NCBI GenBank assembly: GCA_030017955.1
Contig: JASEGR010000015.1
Coordinates: 1 to 44,333, forward strand
Direction: 5' to 3'
Source of the DNA: Candidatus Eisenbacteria bacterium
GTDB lineage: Bacteria; Eisenbacteria; RBG-16-71-46; JASEGR01
Length of the DNA stretch: 44,333 nucleotides
A program made the translations under genes and the position numbers. The notes under the pieces were generated by a model. The model was not told where the DNA came from, did no database searches, and worked only from the letters and a program-made list of their open reading frames with translations. The stretch's first letter is position 1, and the number at the start of each line of letters is the position of its first letter. Shown here piece after piece: positions 17,950-26,000 of the stretch.

Positions 17950-18939
17950 CTGACAATTCTTGGAATTGAAACATCATGCGATGACGTTGCCTGCGCTATT
18001 GTACGGGGAAGAGAGGTCCTTTCCTCGGTTGTTTCCTCCCAGGAAGTCCACAAGCAGTTTGGAGGTGTTGTTCCGGAGCTTGCATCTAGAGCCCATCTCC
18101 GCCTCATACTCCCAGTTCTCGAAGAATCATTGAAGAGAGCGGATCTTGAACTCCCGGATGTAGATGCCATAGCAGTTACGAGCGGTCCGGGGCTCATTGG
18201 ATCGCTTCTCGTCGGTCTCTCGGTTGCCAAAGGCATTGCGTTCGCCCGCTCGATTCCAATTGTCGGCGTGAATCACATCGAAGCTCACCTTCTTACACCG
18301 CTTGCTGAAGGAATTGAGCTTTCTCCGCCATTTGTTGGACTGGCGGTCTCCGGCGGACATACGGAGTTCATCTTTGTGAAAGCACTGGATGATCTTATTA
18401 CGATCGGTTCAACAAGAGACGATGCTGCAGGGGAGGCTTTCGACAAGGCCGCAAAGCTTCTTGCGCTGGGCTATCCAGGGGGACCGGAGATAGACAAGCT
18501 GTCAAGAGAGGGAAACAGAGAAAGCTACTCATTCCCCAGAGCATGGCTCGGCAAAGACAGTTTCGACGTTAGTTTCAGCGGTCTCAAGACGGCACTCAGA
18601 TACTTGCTTGCTTCGATGCCGGCAGAGAAGATTGAGAAGGAAAAGAAGAACATTGCGGCAAGTTTTCAGGAAGCAATTGTTGATGTGCTCGTAACAAAAC
18701 TGTTTCTTGCAGCGGAGAAGTTCAATGTCACTGAGGTGGTCGTTGCAGGCGGAGTTGCCTCGAATTCAAGACTGAGAGAAGAAGCTCTTCGCGAGGGAAA
18801 AAGAAAAGGTATCAAAGTTGTAATACCCTCACCTTCTCTCTGCATGGATAACGCTGTAATGGTTGCAATCGCCGGAGCTCTGAGACTCGAGCGGGGCGAG
18901 CGTGCAAACCTCTTTCTTGATGCTCTTCCTACCCTATGA
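17950..18939 (+). CDS. tsaD: tRNA N6-adenosine threonylcarbamoyltransferase (TsaD)
   Basis: This ASKHA-fold protein transfers the threonylcarbamoyl group to A37 of ANN-decoding tRNAs with TsaB and TsaE. The first in-frame ATG is at 18130, but the conserved family start ILGIETSCDD lies upstream at 17953-17982, so that ATG would lose about 60 essential residues. The likely start is CTG 17950, nine bases after a perfect AGGAGG at 17935-17940, giving 329 residues. The metal-binding HIEAH motif is His109-His113. DDAAGEAFDKAAK and VAGGVASNSRLR are intact, and DNAVMVAIAG closes the site. It is the final gene of the atp transcript. Confidence 0.9.
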   Translation: MTILGIETSCDDVACAIVRGREVLSSVVSSQEVHKQFGGVVPELASRAHLRLILPVLEESLKRADLELPDVDAIAVTSGPGLIGSLLVGLSVAKGIAFARSIPIVGVNHIEAHLLTPLAEGIELSPPFVGLAVSGGHTEFIFVKALDDLITIGSTRDDAAGEAFDKAAKLLALGYPGGPEIDKLSREGNRESYSFPRAWLGKDSFDVSFSGLKTALRYLLASMPAEKIEKEKKNIAASFQEAIVDVLVTKLFLAAEKFNVTEVVVAGGVASNSRLREEALREGKRKGIKVVIPSPSLCMDNAVMVAIAGALRLERGERANLFLDALPTL

Positions 18940-19003
18940 TGTGCCCAGCCACCTGAAATCCACTGTTGGAAAAGCGGTTCCCTGATCCCGGGGTTCTTGA
19001 AGT

Positions 19004-19042
19004 GCAGATTGCCAAGCAGGAAATGTGTGGCTTGCAAACTGC
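19004..19042. promoter_or_regulatory. Interrupted palindrome upstream of the sigma-54-like promoter
   Basis: GCAGATTGCCAAGC (19004-19017) and GCTTGCAAACTGC (19030-19042) are inverted copies with one gap and one mismatch, separated by 12 bases. The centre lies about 130 bases before the -24 element, where enhancer-binding activators usually sit. The rest of the 300-base gap after tsaD shows only a small CGTCC/GGACG repeat (19060-19077). Confidence 0.35.
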
Positions 19043-19155
19043 AACACCTCCCACGTGACCGTCCAAAGTGCCGGACGTTTGACAGATTACAGTTTCTTGT
19101 GATTTGTCCGACCTTTGTGCTAAGTGGGCGGCATCCTGTCGAGATAGCGGATGGG

Positions 19156-19170
19156 TGGCACAGGAATTGC
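19156..19170 (+). promoter_or_regulatory. Sigma-54-type (-24/-12) promoter
   Basis: TGGCAC, five bases, then TTGC gives the invariant GG and GC separated by exactly ten bases, as RpoN holoenzyme requires. It is oriented toward the response-regulator gene and ends 74 bases before its ATG. Transcription would start near 19182. No rpoN or activator gene is in the window. Confidence 0.5.
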
Positions 19171-19243
19171 GGACACAAGACTGAAAAAGAAGAGAAATCG
19201 ACTGATTTCACGGAAAACTCCAACAACAGAAAGGCATCCAACC

Positions 19244-20227
19244 ATGAGTGCATTCAAGATACTCATCATCGATGATGAGCCAAGCATAAGGAGACTGATC
19301 AGGCTTCAACTCGAGGATGCGGGCTACGAGGTCCTCGCAGCACACGATGGGCCCTCCGGATTGGACATAGCCAGGAAGGAGACCCCGGATTTGATTCTGC
19401 TCGATCTCATGATGCCGGACATGGACGGCCACGAAGTCTGCAGGCGGTTGAAAAAGAACTACCGGACCAGCTACATCCCGGTCGTTATACTCACTGCTAA
19501 AACCGGCATCAAGGACTTGCTGATGGGGCTTGGCGGTGGAGCAAATGACTATCTGACCAAGCCGTATGAAAGGGACGAGCTCCTTGTGCGCGTGAAGAGC
19601 GTGCTCGAATGGAGCAGAAGCCAGAGGGAAGCGAGTCCTCTCACCGGGCTGCCCGGGAACATCGCGATAGAGAGAGAAGTAACCAGGAGAATCGCGGAAA
19701 AGGAAACGTTCGCGTTCCTCTACGGTGACCTGGACAACTTCAAGGCCTTCAATGACCACTACGGATACGGAAGGGGCGATGAGGCAATAAAGTTCTCTGC
19801 CAGCGTCTTCATAGATGCACTGGAGTCAATCAACAGGGAAGACGGTTTCCTTGGTCATATAGGCGGGGATGATTTTGTAGTGGTGACGCACCCTTCAGTA
19901 GTTGAGGAACTTGCTCACGATGTCGTGAGAAGGTTCGAAGAAGGGATCAAGAAGTTCTATGACCCGCAGGACAGAAGGAAGGGTTACATAGAAGTTGAAA
20001 CAAGACAGCACGGCCTTGAACGATATCCGCTTATGACAATAACCCTGGTCTATGTTTCGAGCGCTTCAGTGGAAATCGATCACTACGGGAAGGTGAGTGA
20101 CATCGTCACAGAACTGAAGAGACACGGTAAGGGCATTCCTGGAAGCGTTGTTCTCAAGGAGAGACGGCGTAAGGAAAACAAGCGGGAGGTTGAGAACAGT
20201 GTCCAAAGGCAAGATTCTTGTCGTTGA
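19244..20227 (+). CDS. REC response regulator with degenerate GGDEF domain
   Basis: This 327-residue protein has a receiver domain (1-120) with acidic pocket IIDDE, phospho-acceptor Asp54 in LLDLMMPDMDG and a conserved TKPY Lys. A GGDEF-family domain follows: PLTGLPGN at 131, GDLDNFKAFNDHYGYGRGDEA at 161-181, and the signature loop as HIGGDDF (207-211), with Asp in place of the catalytic Glu. That change may weaken or abolish cyclic-di-GMP synthesis and could make it a sensor. The ATG at 19244 follows AAAGG; an upstream in-frame ATG at 19151 lies within the promoter and is rejected. The next regulator overlaps its end by 29 bases. Confidence 0.85.
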   Translation: MSAFKILIIDDEPSIRRLIRLQLEDAGYEVLAAHDGPSGLDIARKETPDLILLDLMMPDMDGHEVCRRLKKNYRTSYIPVVILTAKTGIKDLLMGLGGGANDYLTKPYERDELLVRVKSVLEWSRSQREASPLTGLPGNIAIEREVTRRIAEKETFAFLYGDLDNFKAFNDHYGYGRGDEAIKFSASVFIDALESINREDGFLGHIGGDDFVVVTHPSVVEELAHDVVRRFEEGIKKFYDPQDRRKGYIEVETRQHGLERYPLMTITLVYVSSASVEIDHYGKVSDIVTELKRHGKGIPGSVVLKERRRKENKREVENSVQRQDSCR

Positions 20228-20600
20228 TGACGAGATATACATAGTCCATATACTAGATTTCAGTCTCGGAATGGAAGGCTACGAAGTCGTGACTGCCCTC
20301 GACGGCCAGCAGGCGGTTGAGAAGGCAAGGACGGAAAGGCCCGACTTGATAGTCCTCGACATCATGATGCCCAAGATGGACGGCTACGAGGCCTGCAGAA
20401 AACTGAAGGACGATCCGGAAACCAAAGAAATTCCCGTAATTCTTCTGTCGGCAAAAGGAAGAAGTGTTGACCAAAAGATGGGATTCGAAGTGGGCGCGGA
20501 TGACTATGTGACGAAGCCCTTCAGTCCCAAAAAGTTGGTCGAAAGAATAAACACCACTCTGAGACAAGCTGCAATGAAGGTCGTCGGCCGGGTGGAATAG
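20199..20600 (+). CDS. Single-domain REC response regulator
   Basis: This 133-residue protein consists only of a CheY-like receiver: acidic pocket VVDDE at 9-12, phospho-acceptor Asp54 in IVLDIMMPKMDG, the switch Ser in LLSAKG and TKPF Lys. It resembles the receiver of the preceding gene and may be its duplicate partner. The start is GTG 20199 with GGGAGG about ten bases ahead; it overlaps the previous stop by 29 bases, so both come from one transcript. No output domain is present, so it probably acts by protein contact or as a phosphate sink. The cognate kinase is not nearby. Confidence 0.88.
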   Translation: MSKGKILVVDDEIYIVHILDFSLGMEGYEVVTALDGQQAVEKARTERPDLIVLDIMMPKMDGYEACRKLKDDPETKEIPVILLSAKGRSVDQKMGFEVGADDYVTKPFSPKKLVERINTTLRQAAMKVVGRVE

Positions 20601-20659
20601 GCCTCACTCAAGAAAGCTTCAGCTTTTCCCTCACGAGGCTCCTTGCCGCCGGCGTTGAT

Positions 20660-20882
20660 CTAGTGTGCCGTCCCAGAAATAACTTTATGGAATGCAGGGC
20701 GTTTCATGAGGCACACTGCCGGGGGGTATGAGGGGGTCGCGGCCGACCCCCTTAAGGGGTGACAGCGGAGGGATGCGACGAGTAGGAGCATCCTGAAGCG
20801 TCAGAGGGGCGAGAAGCCCCTATGAAAGTGTCGTGTCCGGGGACAAAGACATAGACAAGGAATTTCCGGGACACGACACTAG
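20660..20882. mobile_element. MITE-like element with CTAG-terminal inverted repeats
   Basis: The ends are imperfect 26-base inverted repeats (20660-20685 and 20857-20882, about 20 of 26 identical) that begin CTAGTGT. Inside are AGTGTGCC/GGCACACT (20662/20710), GGGGGTCG-CGGC-CGACCCCC (20732-20751), CCCCTTAAGGGG (20748-20759), AGGGGC/GCCCCT (20805/20816) and AGTGTCGTGTCC/GGACACGACACT (20827/20869, perfect 12). No coding frame is present. It fills the gap between convergent regulators. A 15-base copy of the right end with one mismatch occurs at 23970-23984. Confidence 0.55.
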
Positions 20883-20890
20883 CAGAAGCC

Positions 20891-21640
20891 TCACAGACTG
20901 ATTTTGCGTTTGAATGAGGCCATGTACCCCCTACTGACAGTGATCTCCTTGCCGTTTTTCATCTTGACTAGGAGTTTGCCTCCGAACCACCGGTTGACCG
21001 ACTCAATGAAGTTCAGATTAACAACATACGATCGGTGCACACGGACGAATTTGGCGGGATCAAGGCGGTTCTCGAGATCCTTGATCGGGAATGAGACAAT
21101 GAAATCGTGATCGCGGGTGTTGAGAAAAGTGTATTTGTCTTCTGCGTTGAAAAAGTAAATCTCATCCTCCGGGATAAGCACAATCTTGTTGCCGGCGGTG
21201 ACAGAGAATCGCCTGATAACTCTTCTTTGCTCCTCCATGCTGCGAGCAAGCCGCTCGAGATCTATTGTGACCGATTTGCCCCGCTTCAGGAAATCGGTGA
21301 GTTTCGAGATAGCTCTGTCCATGGCTTCCTCTGAAACCGGCTTAAGAAGATAGTCGATAGTATTCTCCTCAAATGCCCGGAGCGCAAACTCATCATAGGC
21401 AGTCGTGAATATGACATAAGGCGATTTGTCCAATCCCCTGAGCATCTCAAATCCGGAAGTGACCGGCATCTTGATGTCCAGGAAAATGACATCCGGAGAG
21501 GTTTTCCTGACCAGATCCACGCCTTCTTTCCCATTGACAGCCTCGCCAATGACCTCTATCTGCTTGTGCCGTTGGAGTAGATGCTTGAGACGAGAACGCG
21601 CAAGCTTCTCGTCATCAACTATGATTGCTCTTATCTGCAT
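20891..21640 (-). CDS. LytTR-family response regulator
   Basis: This 249-residue protein has an N-terminal receiver with IIVDDE, Asp55 in VIFLDIKMP and a LLKPV Lys, then a LytTR DNA-binding domain (about 150-249) with EIYFFNAEDKYTFLNT and FVRVHRSYVVNLNFI, both characteristic. Such regulators act with LytS/AgrC-type kinases. Here the kinase gene lies directly upstream and overlaps by 26 bases, so the pair is coupled and sits last in the Lol-like operon. Its targets are unknown; the inverted repeat at 27398-27422 before the first gene is a candidate. Confidence 0.92.
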   Translation of the reverse strand: MQIRAIIVDDEKLARSRLKHLLQRHKQIEVIGEAVNGKEGVDLVRKTSPDVIFLDIKMPVTSGFEMLRGLDKSPYVIFTTAYDEFALRAFEENTIDYLLKPVSEEAMDRAISKLTDFLKRGKSVTIDLERLARSMEEQRRVIRRFSVTAGNKIVLIPEDEIYFFNAEDKYTFLNTRDHDFIVSFPIKDLENRLDPAKFVRVHRSYVVNLNFIESVNRWFGGKLLVKMKNGKEITVSRGYMASFKRKISL

Positions 21641-22709
21641 TTCTGACCTGGGGTTGGCGTATCACTCCACTCTCGGCACGCTCCGCTGGAATGGTAATCG
21701 AGACTGTCGTGCCCTTACCTGGCTCGGAAGCTATGTCGAACCTGTATTCGTCCCGGTACTGAAGCTGAAGCCGCTTCTGCACGCCAAAGAGTCCGTATCC
21801 GTAAGAAGCTGTGGCCACATCGAAGCCGGGCCCGTTATCGGTGACCTTGATTATGACCTTCCCATCAGCGTCGGCCGCGGATACTGTGACATTCAATCCA
21901 TCTGTTGACCCGCGGTGTTTGACTGCGTTCTCGACGAGAGGCTCAATCAAAAGTCCCGGCACCCGCATTTTCATCACGCTCTCCGGGCATTCGATCCTGT
22001 AGGAAAGTTTCTCGTCCAGCAGCTCCTTCTCAAGTTCCAGATAATCTCTGACCAGCGCGATCTCATCACCCAAGGGAATCATGCCTCTCTCCGTCATCAA
22101 AAGTACTCTGCGGTAAAGGCTGGACAGGCGAACTATGTTCTTGTCTGCACGCTTCGGGTCATCATAGACCAAGGCGGCCAGTGCATTGAGCGTGTTAAAC
22201 AGGAAATGCGGATTGAGTTTGGCTTGCAGGCTCATAAGCCGGGCTTCGAGCTCAAGTCTCTTGAGCATCTCGTTTTCGAACTCGATTTCCCTGATGCGCG
22301 TAATCTTCTCTGCCAGGGTGGACTTGAGATGTTCGTGGGCAACCATGATTATGCTGGTCACAAGGGAGACGGCAAAGCTGAAGATGATGATCCTGCTCCC
22401 CACGTGCAGTCTCCGGTAGAGAACAAGGCTCGCGGTCTGGGTGCCAAGCAGGGCGCCGGCCAAAACAAGCACAACGAAGGAGGTGAAGAAATAGGTGCGC
22501 GGCAAAGCATAGATGAATCGGTAGAATGATCCCAAGAGCATGCTGATGAAAAAAGTGCACGCTGTAGTGTAAACAAATGTGTAGATGTAAACGGCATAAG
22601 TCGATTCCCCGGTGAAGAGCGAAATCAGGGTCCCTACGAATAGCGTGATTAGAGCAATCAGAATAGCGAGGTTTCTGTACGGAAGGTTCTTGAATGGATT
22701 CTCGATCAT
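21615..22709 (-). CDS. LytS-like membrane sensor histidine kinase
   Basis: This 364-residue kinase has four or more hydrophobic segments (about 14-31, 40-68, 73-99 and 106-124), a short coiled coil (130-160), then the His_kinase (LytS-type) domain with phospho-acceptor His168 in LNPHFLFNTLNAL. The C-terminal ATPase domain shows VENAVKH (N box), DNGPGFD and a GYGLFGVQKRL G2-type loop. It should phosphorylate the LytTR regulator encoded next. The sensor region is nearly all membrane with little periplasmic loop, so it may sense the membrane or a membrane partner such as the exporter. Its start overlaps the barrel gene's stop by four bases. Confidence 0.92.
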   Translation of the reverse strand: MIENPFKNLPYRNLAILIALITLFVGTLISLFTGESTYAVYIYTFVYTTACTFFISMLLGSFYRFIYALPRTYFFTSFVVLVLAGALLGTQTASLVLYRRLHVGSRIIIFSFAVSLVTSIIMVAHEHLKSTLAEKITRIREIEFENEMLKRLELEARLMSLQAKLNPHFLFNTLNALAALVYDDPKRADKNIVRLSSLYRRVLLMTERGMIPLGDEIALVRDYLELEKELLDEKLSYRIECPESVMKMRVPGLLIEPLVENAVKHRGSTDGLNVTVSAADADGKVIIKVTDNGPGFDVATASYGYGLFGVQKRLQLQYRDEYRFDIASEPGKGTTVSITIPAERAESGVIRQPQVRNADKSNHS

Positions 22710-23965
22710 GGCCTAAACCTTATGCCCGCATCCACTAACCGGGATTGAATTGCACTCCCGAACTCAGAATCCGCAGCACCGGAGAGGATAGCTCCTCGTA
22801 CAAAGAGTGTCACGCCTTTTCCGGCAGATATTGTCACTTGAGGAAGCCACACTCTGCTCATATCGGCTGCGTTCAACAGCAGCGCCAGCTCAAGTCCGGC
22901 TGTCCTTTCGGACGGACTCCTGGCATACGCGACAACATAATCATGCATGGCTCCACGTGCAGAAAATACATCGAGACTCCACGCAAGGTTGATGGCCGCC
23001 AGCGAGGCCTGGCCGGTCTGAAGCCACCCCCTGAGATACCCGGCGTAGCCGGTAACGCGGCGCCACTCCGCTTTCGAATATCCTTGGTCCCGGTGGAAGT
23101 ACTCGAGCACGCAGAGATTGTCGCGGGACAGTGTGTACTGAACTCCGACAAGATACTGAGCAAAGCACTTATCGCTGTCTTCTCTAAGCTGCTCAAAGGG
23201 GCGTTCATAAAAGAGCTGATAATTGTTGTCGAGCACCTTGTGATAAGAACCGTAGTCACCTTTCTGGAAGCTTGCCTCACCATGAATTTCGGTTCTCTTG
23301 CCGGCTGCCGTCGCAAAGTTGAATCCCCATACCGGCGTTTCATGCTCATTGGAAAGGATGGCCGCCGAAACATCCACATTATGAAGACGTCTGTTCAGAC
23401 GGAAGGCGCCCCCGGTTTGATCCGGCTCAATGTCCGCATGAAAGCGAGTCGACAGGCACGCTGCGATTGACCAGTCTTCGCCGAAGTACTCAACCTTGAT
23501 CATGTCATTGCCGTCAACTTCTCTGTCCTTGTTCTCTGGATCGGCAAGGTCCTTCTCGGGTGCGACGAAATCCGTAGGGTTGAATGCATAGCCCGTTCCC
23601 CATCTCAGGATGCGCCTGCCGGCCGTCAAATTACAGCTAGCCAGGAAATCCCGCTCGAAATAGAGCTGCTTCACGTGGACTTTCCCGTGCCACTTGCTGG
23701 CACCTCGCATTTCGCCCGTGAGATCACTGTGCCAATGCAGAGTGAGGATTTCCTGTTCCATCTCGAGAAACTGTGTGACTCGATGAGTCACATCTTCGGT
23801 GAGACCAGTGAGATTGACCGTAGTATTGCAGGGGTTGAAGAGTCCGGCGCGGTAGCAGGGCCGGACTGCCCTGTAGAGGCCATCTGCCTTCCACGCAAAT
23901 CCGTGGGCATACCGCGGGAAGGAAGCAGCGATAATCGCAGGGAGGGCCCAGGCAAGGAGTTTCAT
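22706..23965 (-). CDS. Outer-membrane beta-barrel protein
   Basis: This 419-residue protein has a signal peptide (about 1-22, ending AHGF). The rest is rich in amphipathic strands with alternating aromatics and charged turns, for example WGFNFATAAGKRTEIHGEAS and YLVGVQYTLSRDN, and the chain ends DAGIRFRP, the strand-like end of a barrel. Two Cys pairs may be present near the N-terminus. I do not recognise the exact family; DUF1302-like or porin-like barrels that accompany LolA-type proteins are possible. Its place between the carrier gene and the kinase suggests it takes cargo from the LolA-like protein. It starts 15 bases after that gene. Confidence 0.7.
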   Translation of the reverse strand: MKLLAWALPAIIAASFPRYAHGFAWKADGLYRAVRPCYRAGLFNPCNTTVNLTGLTEDVTHRVTQFLEMEQEILTLHWHSDLTGEMRGASKWHGKVHVKQLYFERDFLASCNLTAGRRILRWGTGYAFNPTDFVAPEKDLADPENKDREVDGNDMIKVEYFGEDWSIAACLSTRFHADIEPDQTGGAFRLNRRLHNVDVSAAILSNEHETPVWGFNFATAAGKRTEIHGEASFQKGDYGSYHKVLDNNYQLFYERPFEQLREDSDKCFAQYLVGVQYTLSRDNLCVLEYFHRDQGYSKAEWRRVTGYAGYLRGWLQTGQASLAAINLAWSLDVFSARGAMHDYVVAYARSPSERTAGLELALLLNAADMSRVWLPQVTISAGKGVTLFVRGAILSGAADSEFGSAIQSRLVDAGIRFRP

Positions 23966-23980
23966 CTCAGGGACACGACT

Positions 23981-24751
23981 CTAGAGACCCCGCACGTGCA
24001 TCAGGTAATCCTTGTTGAAATATTTGGCGGGGAGGAATCTGGGTGTGACATTCAAGTATTCAAAGGTCGTTCTTGACTGCTTCTTGACTTCATCGTGAAT
24101 CGTCATCCTGGTAAGAATTTGCTTCCCGTCGATCTCAGCAAACTCTTCAAACCGGACGGTCTTCAATCGCTTTCCTGAGACGAGATAGAATTCGCCACAA
24201 ACCGGGCGGCAGTCATCCTGTCGTACCCAAAGCACAATTCTCTTGTACGATGCCGATGTACTCCTGGCGTCAAGGTCGAGCTTCAAACAAGGCATCCCTA
24301 AAATGGTGTCCTTGTCAGCACGCCGTACCATGTAGTTCTGCGAATAGCTTACTTCGAGCACGTCCCCATTGGACGCCTCGCCCATGAGACGCTGGATCGG
24401 CGTGATCCTTATCGGCCGCCGCGAGTTCGGCAGATGAACCCACATGTTTTCTCCGACATAAAGAATCTTCATATCCCGGGTTCTGTATTTCCTGGCAATC
24501 GCAAGACTTCTGTCTTTGCCGCCGACGTACACATCAAAGAGAGCCGTCTCGACAACAGTGCCGCCTTCGACACTTGTGAGCTTGAGGTGCACGGTGAACT
24601 GTTGTGATGGGCCGCGGTATGCGTCAACTTTCTTCAGAATCTGCCGAAACGCAGGACCGGTTTCCGCCCCTGCACATGCTGCGAGTGCTAGAGTGGCACC
24701 CAGAAAGCACCAGCCTGGATGAACACATTTCAACATCAGTGACCTGGACAT
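23981..24751 (-). CDS. LolA-like outer-membrane lipoprotein-sorting protein
   Basis: This 256-residue periplasmic protein matches the LolA_like/outer-membrane lipoprotein-sorting family (PF17131 as I recall). After a signal region (about 1-29, ending CAGAET) it has half-barrel strands: RSLAIARKYRTRDMKILYVGENMWVHLP, the RRPIRITPIQRLMGEASNGDVLEVSY motif typical of the family, and C-terminal NVTPRFLPAKYFNKDYL. Such proteins carry a lipid or lipoprotein across the periplasm and are often found beside RND or ABC permeases. The first start is uncertain (Met6 is an alternative). It lies 15 bases after the permease gene. LAACAG could also be read as a lipobox. Confidence 0.85.
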   Translation of the reverse strand: MSRSLMLKCVHPGWCFLGATLALAACAGAETGPAFRQILKKVDAYRGPSQQFTVHLKLTSVEGGTVVETALFDVYVGGKDRSLAIARKYRTRDMKILYVGENMWVHLPNSRRPIRITPIQRLMGEASNGDVLEVSYSQNYMVRRADKDTILGMPCLKLDLDARSTSASYKRIVLWVRQDDCRPVCGEFYLVSGKRLKTVRFEEFAEIDGKQILTRMTIHDEVKKQSRTTFEYLNVTPRFLPAKYFNKDYLMHVRGL

Positions 24752-24766
24752 GCGGCTCCACCTCTT

Positions 24767-25999
24767 TCAAATGTGGCCCAGAGCATCCACAATCTTCATA
24801 GTGGTCACCTTCAGTGCAGGAAGTATGGAGGCTACTGTCACGACAACAACTGTGGCGATGAACGTCTGGATGTGGAATCCAATCGCGTTCCGGATGCTCA
24901 ACGGATACCCGAATGTCAGGCCCGGCGGTGGAGATAGCATGATACCCGCGTCGTTTATGATGCGAGAAAGAGCGAGGGCAAAAACCGCACTCAGGGCACC
25001 GCCGATAATTCCGATGAAGAGACCCTCAAAGAAGAATATTCTCAGTGTTTGCCATCGGGACGTGCCGAGCGAGAGCATCGTACCTATTTCGCGAGTTCGT
25101 TCCACTACTGCCATCATCACGGTGTTGGCGGTGCTGAAGAAAACGATTATGAAGAGCACGAGTGAGAGAAAACCTACCATCTGGTGATAGAAGGAGCGGA
25201 CTCTGTCATAGTACATTGACAGGTCGGACCATTTCTTCACTGTTACCCGGAAGCCCTTCTCCTTGAGACGGCTTGCGATCTCATCCCGCAGGTGCCCGGT
25301 TTTCTCGGTTTCATCAAGAGCAACAACCAGATTCTTCACCTTGTTTGTGTTGAGCAGAAGTTGTGCGGTGTGCAGGGGCACGATGAGCGCTCTCTTGTCG
25401 TATTCCGGCGAAGATGCCTGAAATGATCCGGCGAACTCAACGTCAATGGCATTCAATGCTCCATTTGCAGTTGTTGCGAGCAGAGTGAAGCAGTCACCTG
25501 TCCTGGCGTTGATGGACTTCGCGAGACCGCTCCCAAGGACCACGATGTCGGCTCTACCGTCATACTTCATCAAGGAATCGTACGCCGGGTCGCCGACGCC
25601 AAAAAGATTTCGCATTTCCTGCTCTGCCTCCGGTTCGATACCTTCGCCAACGAAGGCAACCGACTTGTCCCCGTTGGAAATGAGCCCCATGAAACTGATT
25701 CGCGCGGCCACGACCTCGACATCGCGAATACGATTGAGCTCGCCCCGGATGCGCTCGTAGTTCTCCAAACCATGTTTAAGGACTGTATCTTCTTCCCGGG
25801 AGAAATAGTCTTCACTGAAAATCTGCAGGTGGCCGGTCTCTGTGTGCGTCGTAAGCTCTCTCAGGCCCCATTCCACATATCTGGAATGCCCTTCGGCCAT
25901 GAGCAGGCATCCGATGCCGAAAGTCATGACCAGAAGCGTGGTGGCTGTGCGCCGTTTCTGCCGGAAGATGTTCCTGAGGCCGAGCTTCGGGGCGTACAT
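24767..25999 (-). CDS. ABC transporter permease of the FtsX/LolE/MacB type
   Basis: This 410-residue inner-membrane protein has the standard layout: helix 1 (about 19-36) after the cytoplasmic LGLRNIFRQKRRT segment, a large periplasmic domain (about 37-275), then three helices (about 276-303, 325-350 and 375-400), with RTREIGTMLSLGTSRWQ between helices 2 and 3, the coupling motif of the family. It ends DALGHI. Members extract lipoproteins (LolC/E), export substrates (MacB) or transmit force (FtsX). Because a LolA-like gene follows, a Lol-like role is the best inference. It begins two bases after the ATPase gene stop; one gene implies a homodimer. Confidence 0.92.
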   Translation of the reverse strand: MYAPKLGLRNIFRQKRRTATTLLVMTFGIGCLLMAEGHSRYVEWGLRELTTHTETGHLQIFSEDYFSREEDTVLKHGLENYERIRGELNRIRDVEVVAARISFMGLISNGDKSVAFVGEGIEPEAEQEMRNLFGVGDPAYDSLMKYDGRADIVVLGSGLAKSINARTGDCFTLLATTANGALNAIDVEFAGSFQASSPEYDKRALIVPLHTAQLLLNTNKVKNLVVALDETEKTGHLRDEIASRLKEKGFRVTVKKWSDLSMYYDRVRSFYHQMVGFLSLVLFIIVFFSTANTVMMAVVERTREIGTMLSLGTSRWQTLRIFFFEGLFIGIIGGALSAVFALALSRIINDAGIMLSPPPGLTFGYPLSIRNAIGFHIQTFIATVVVVTVASILPALKVTTMKIVDALGHI

Positions 26000-26000
26000 G

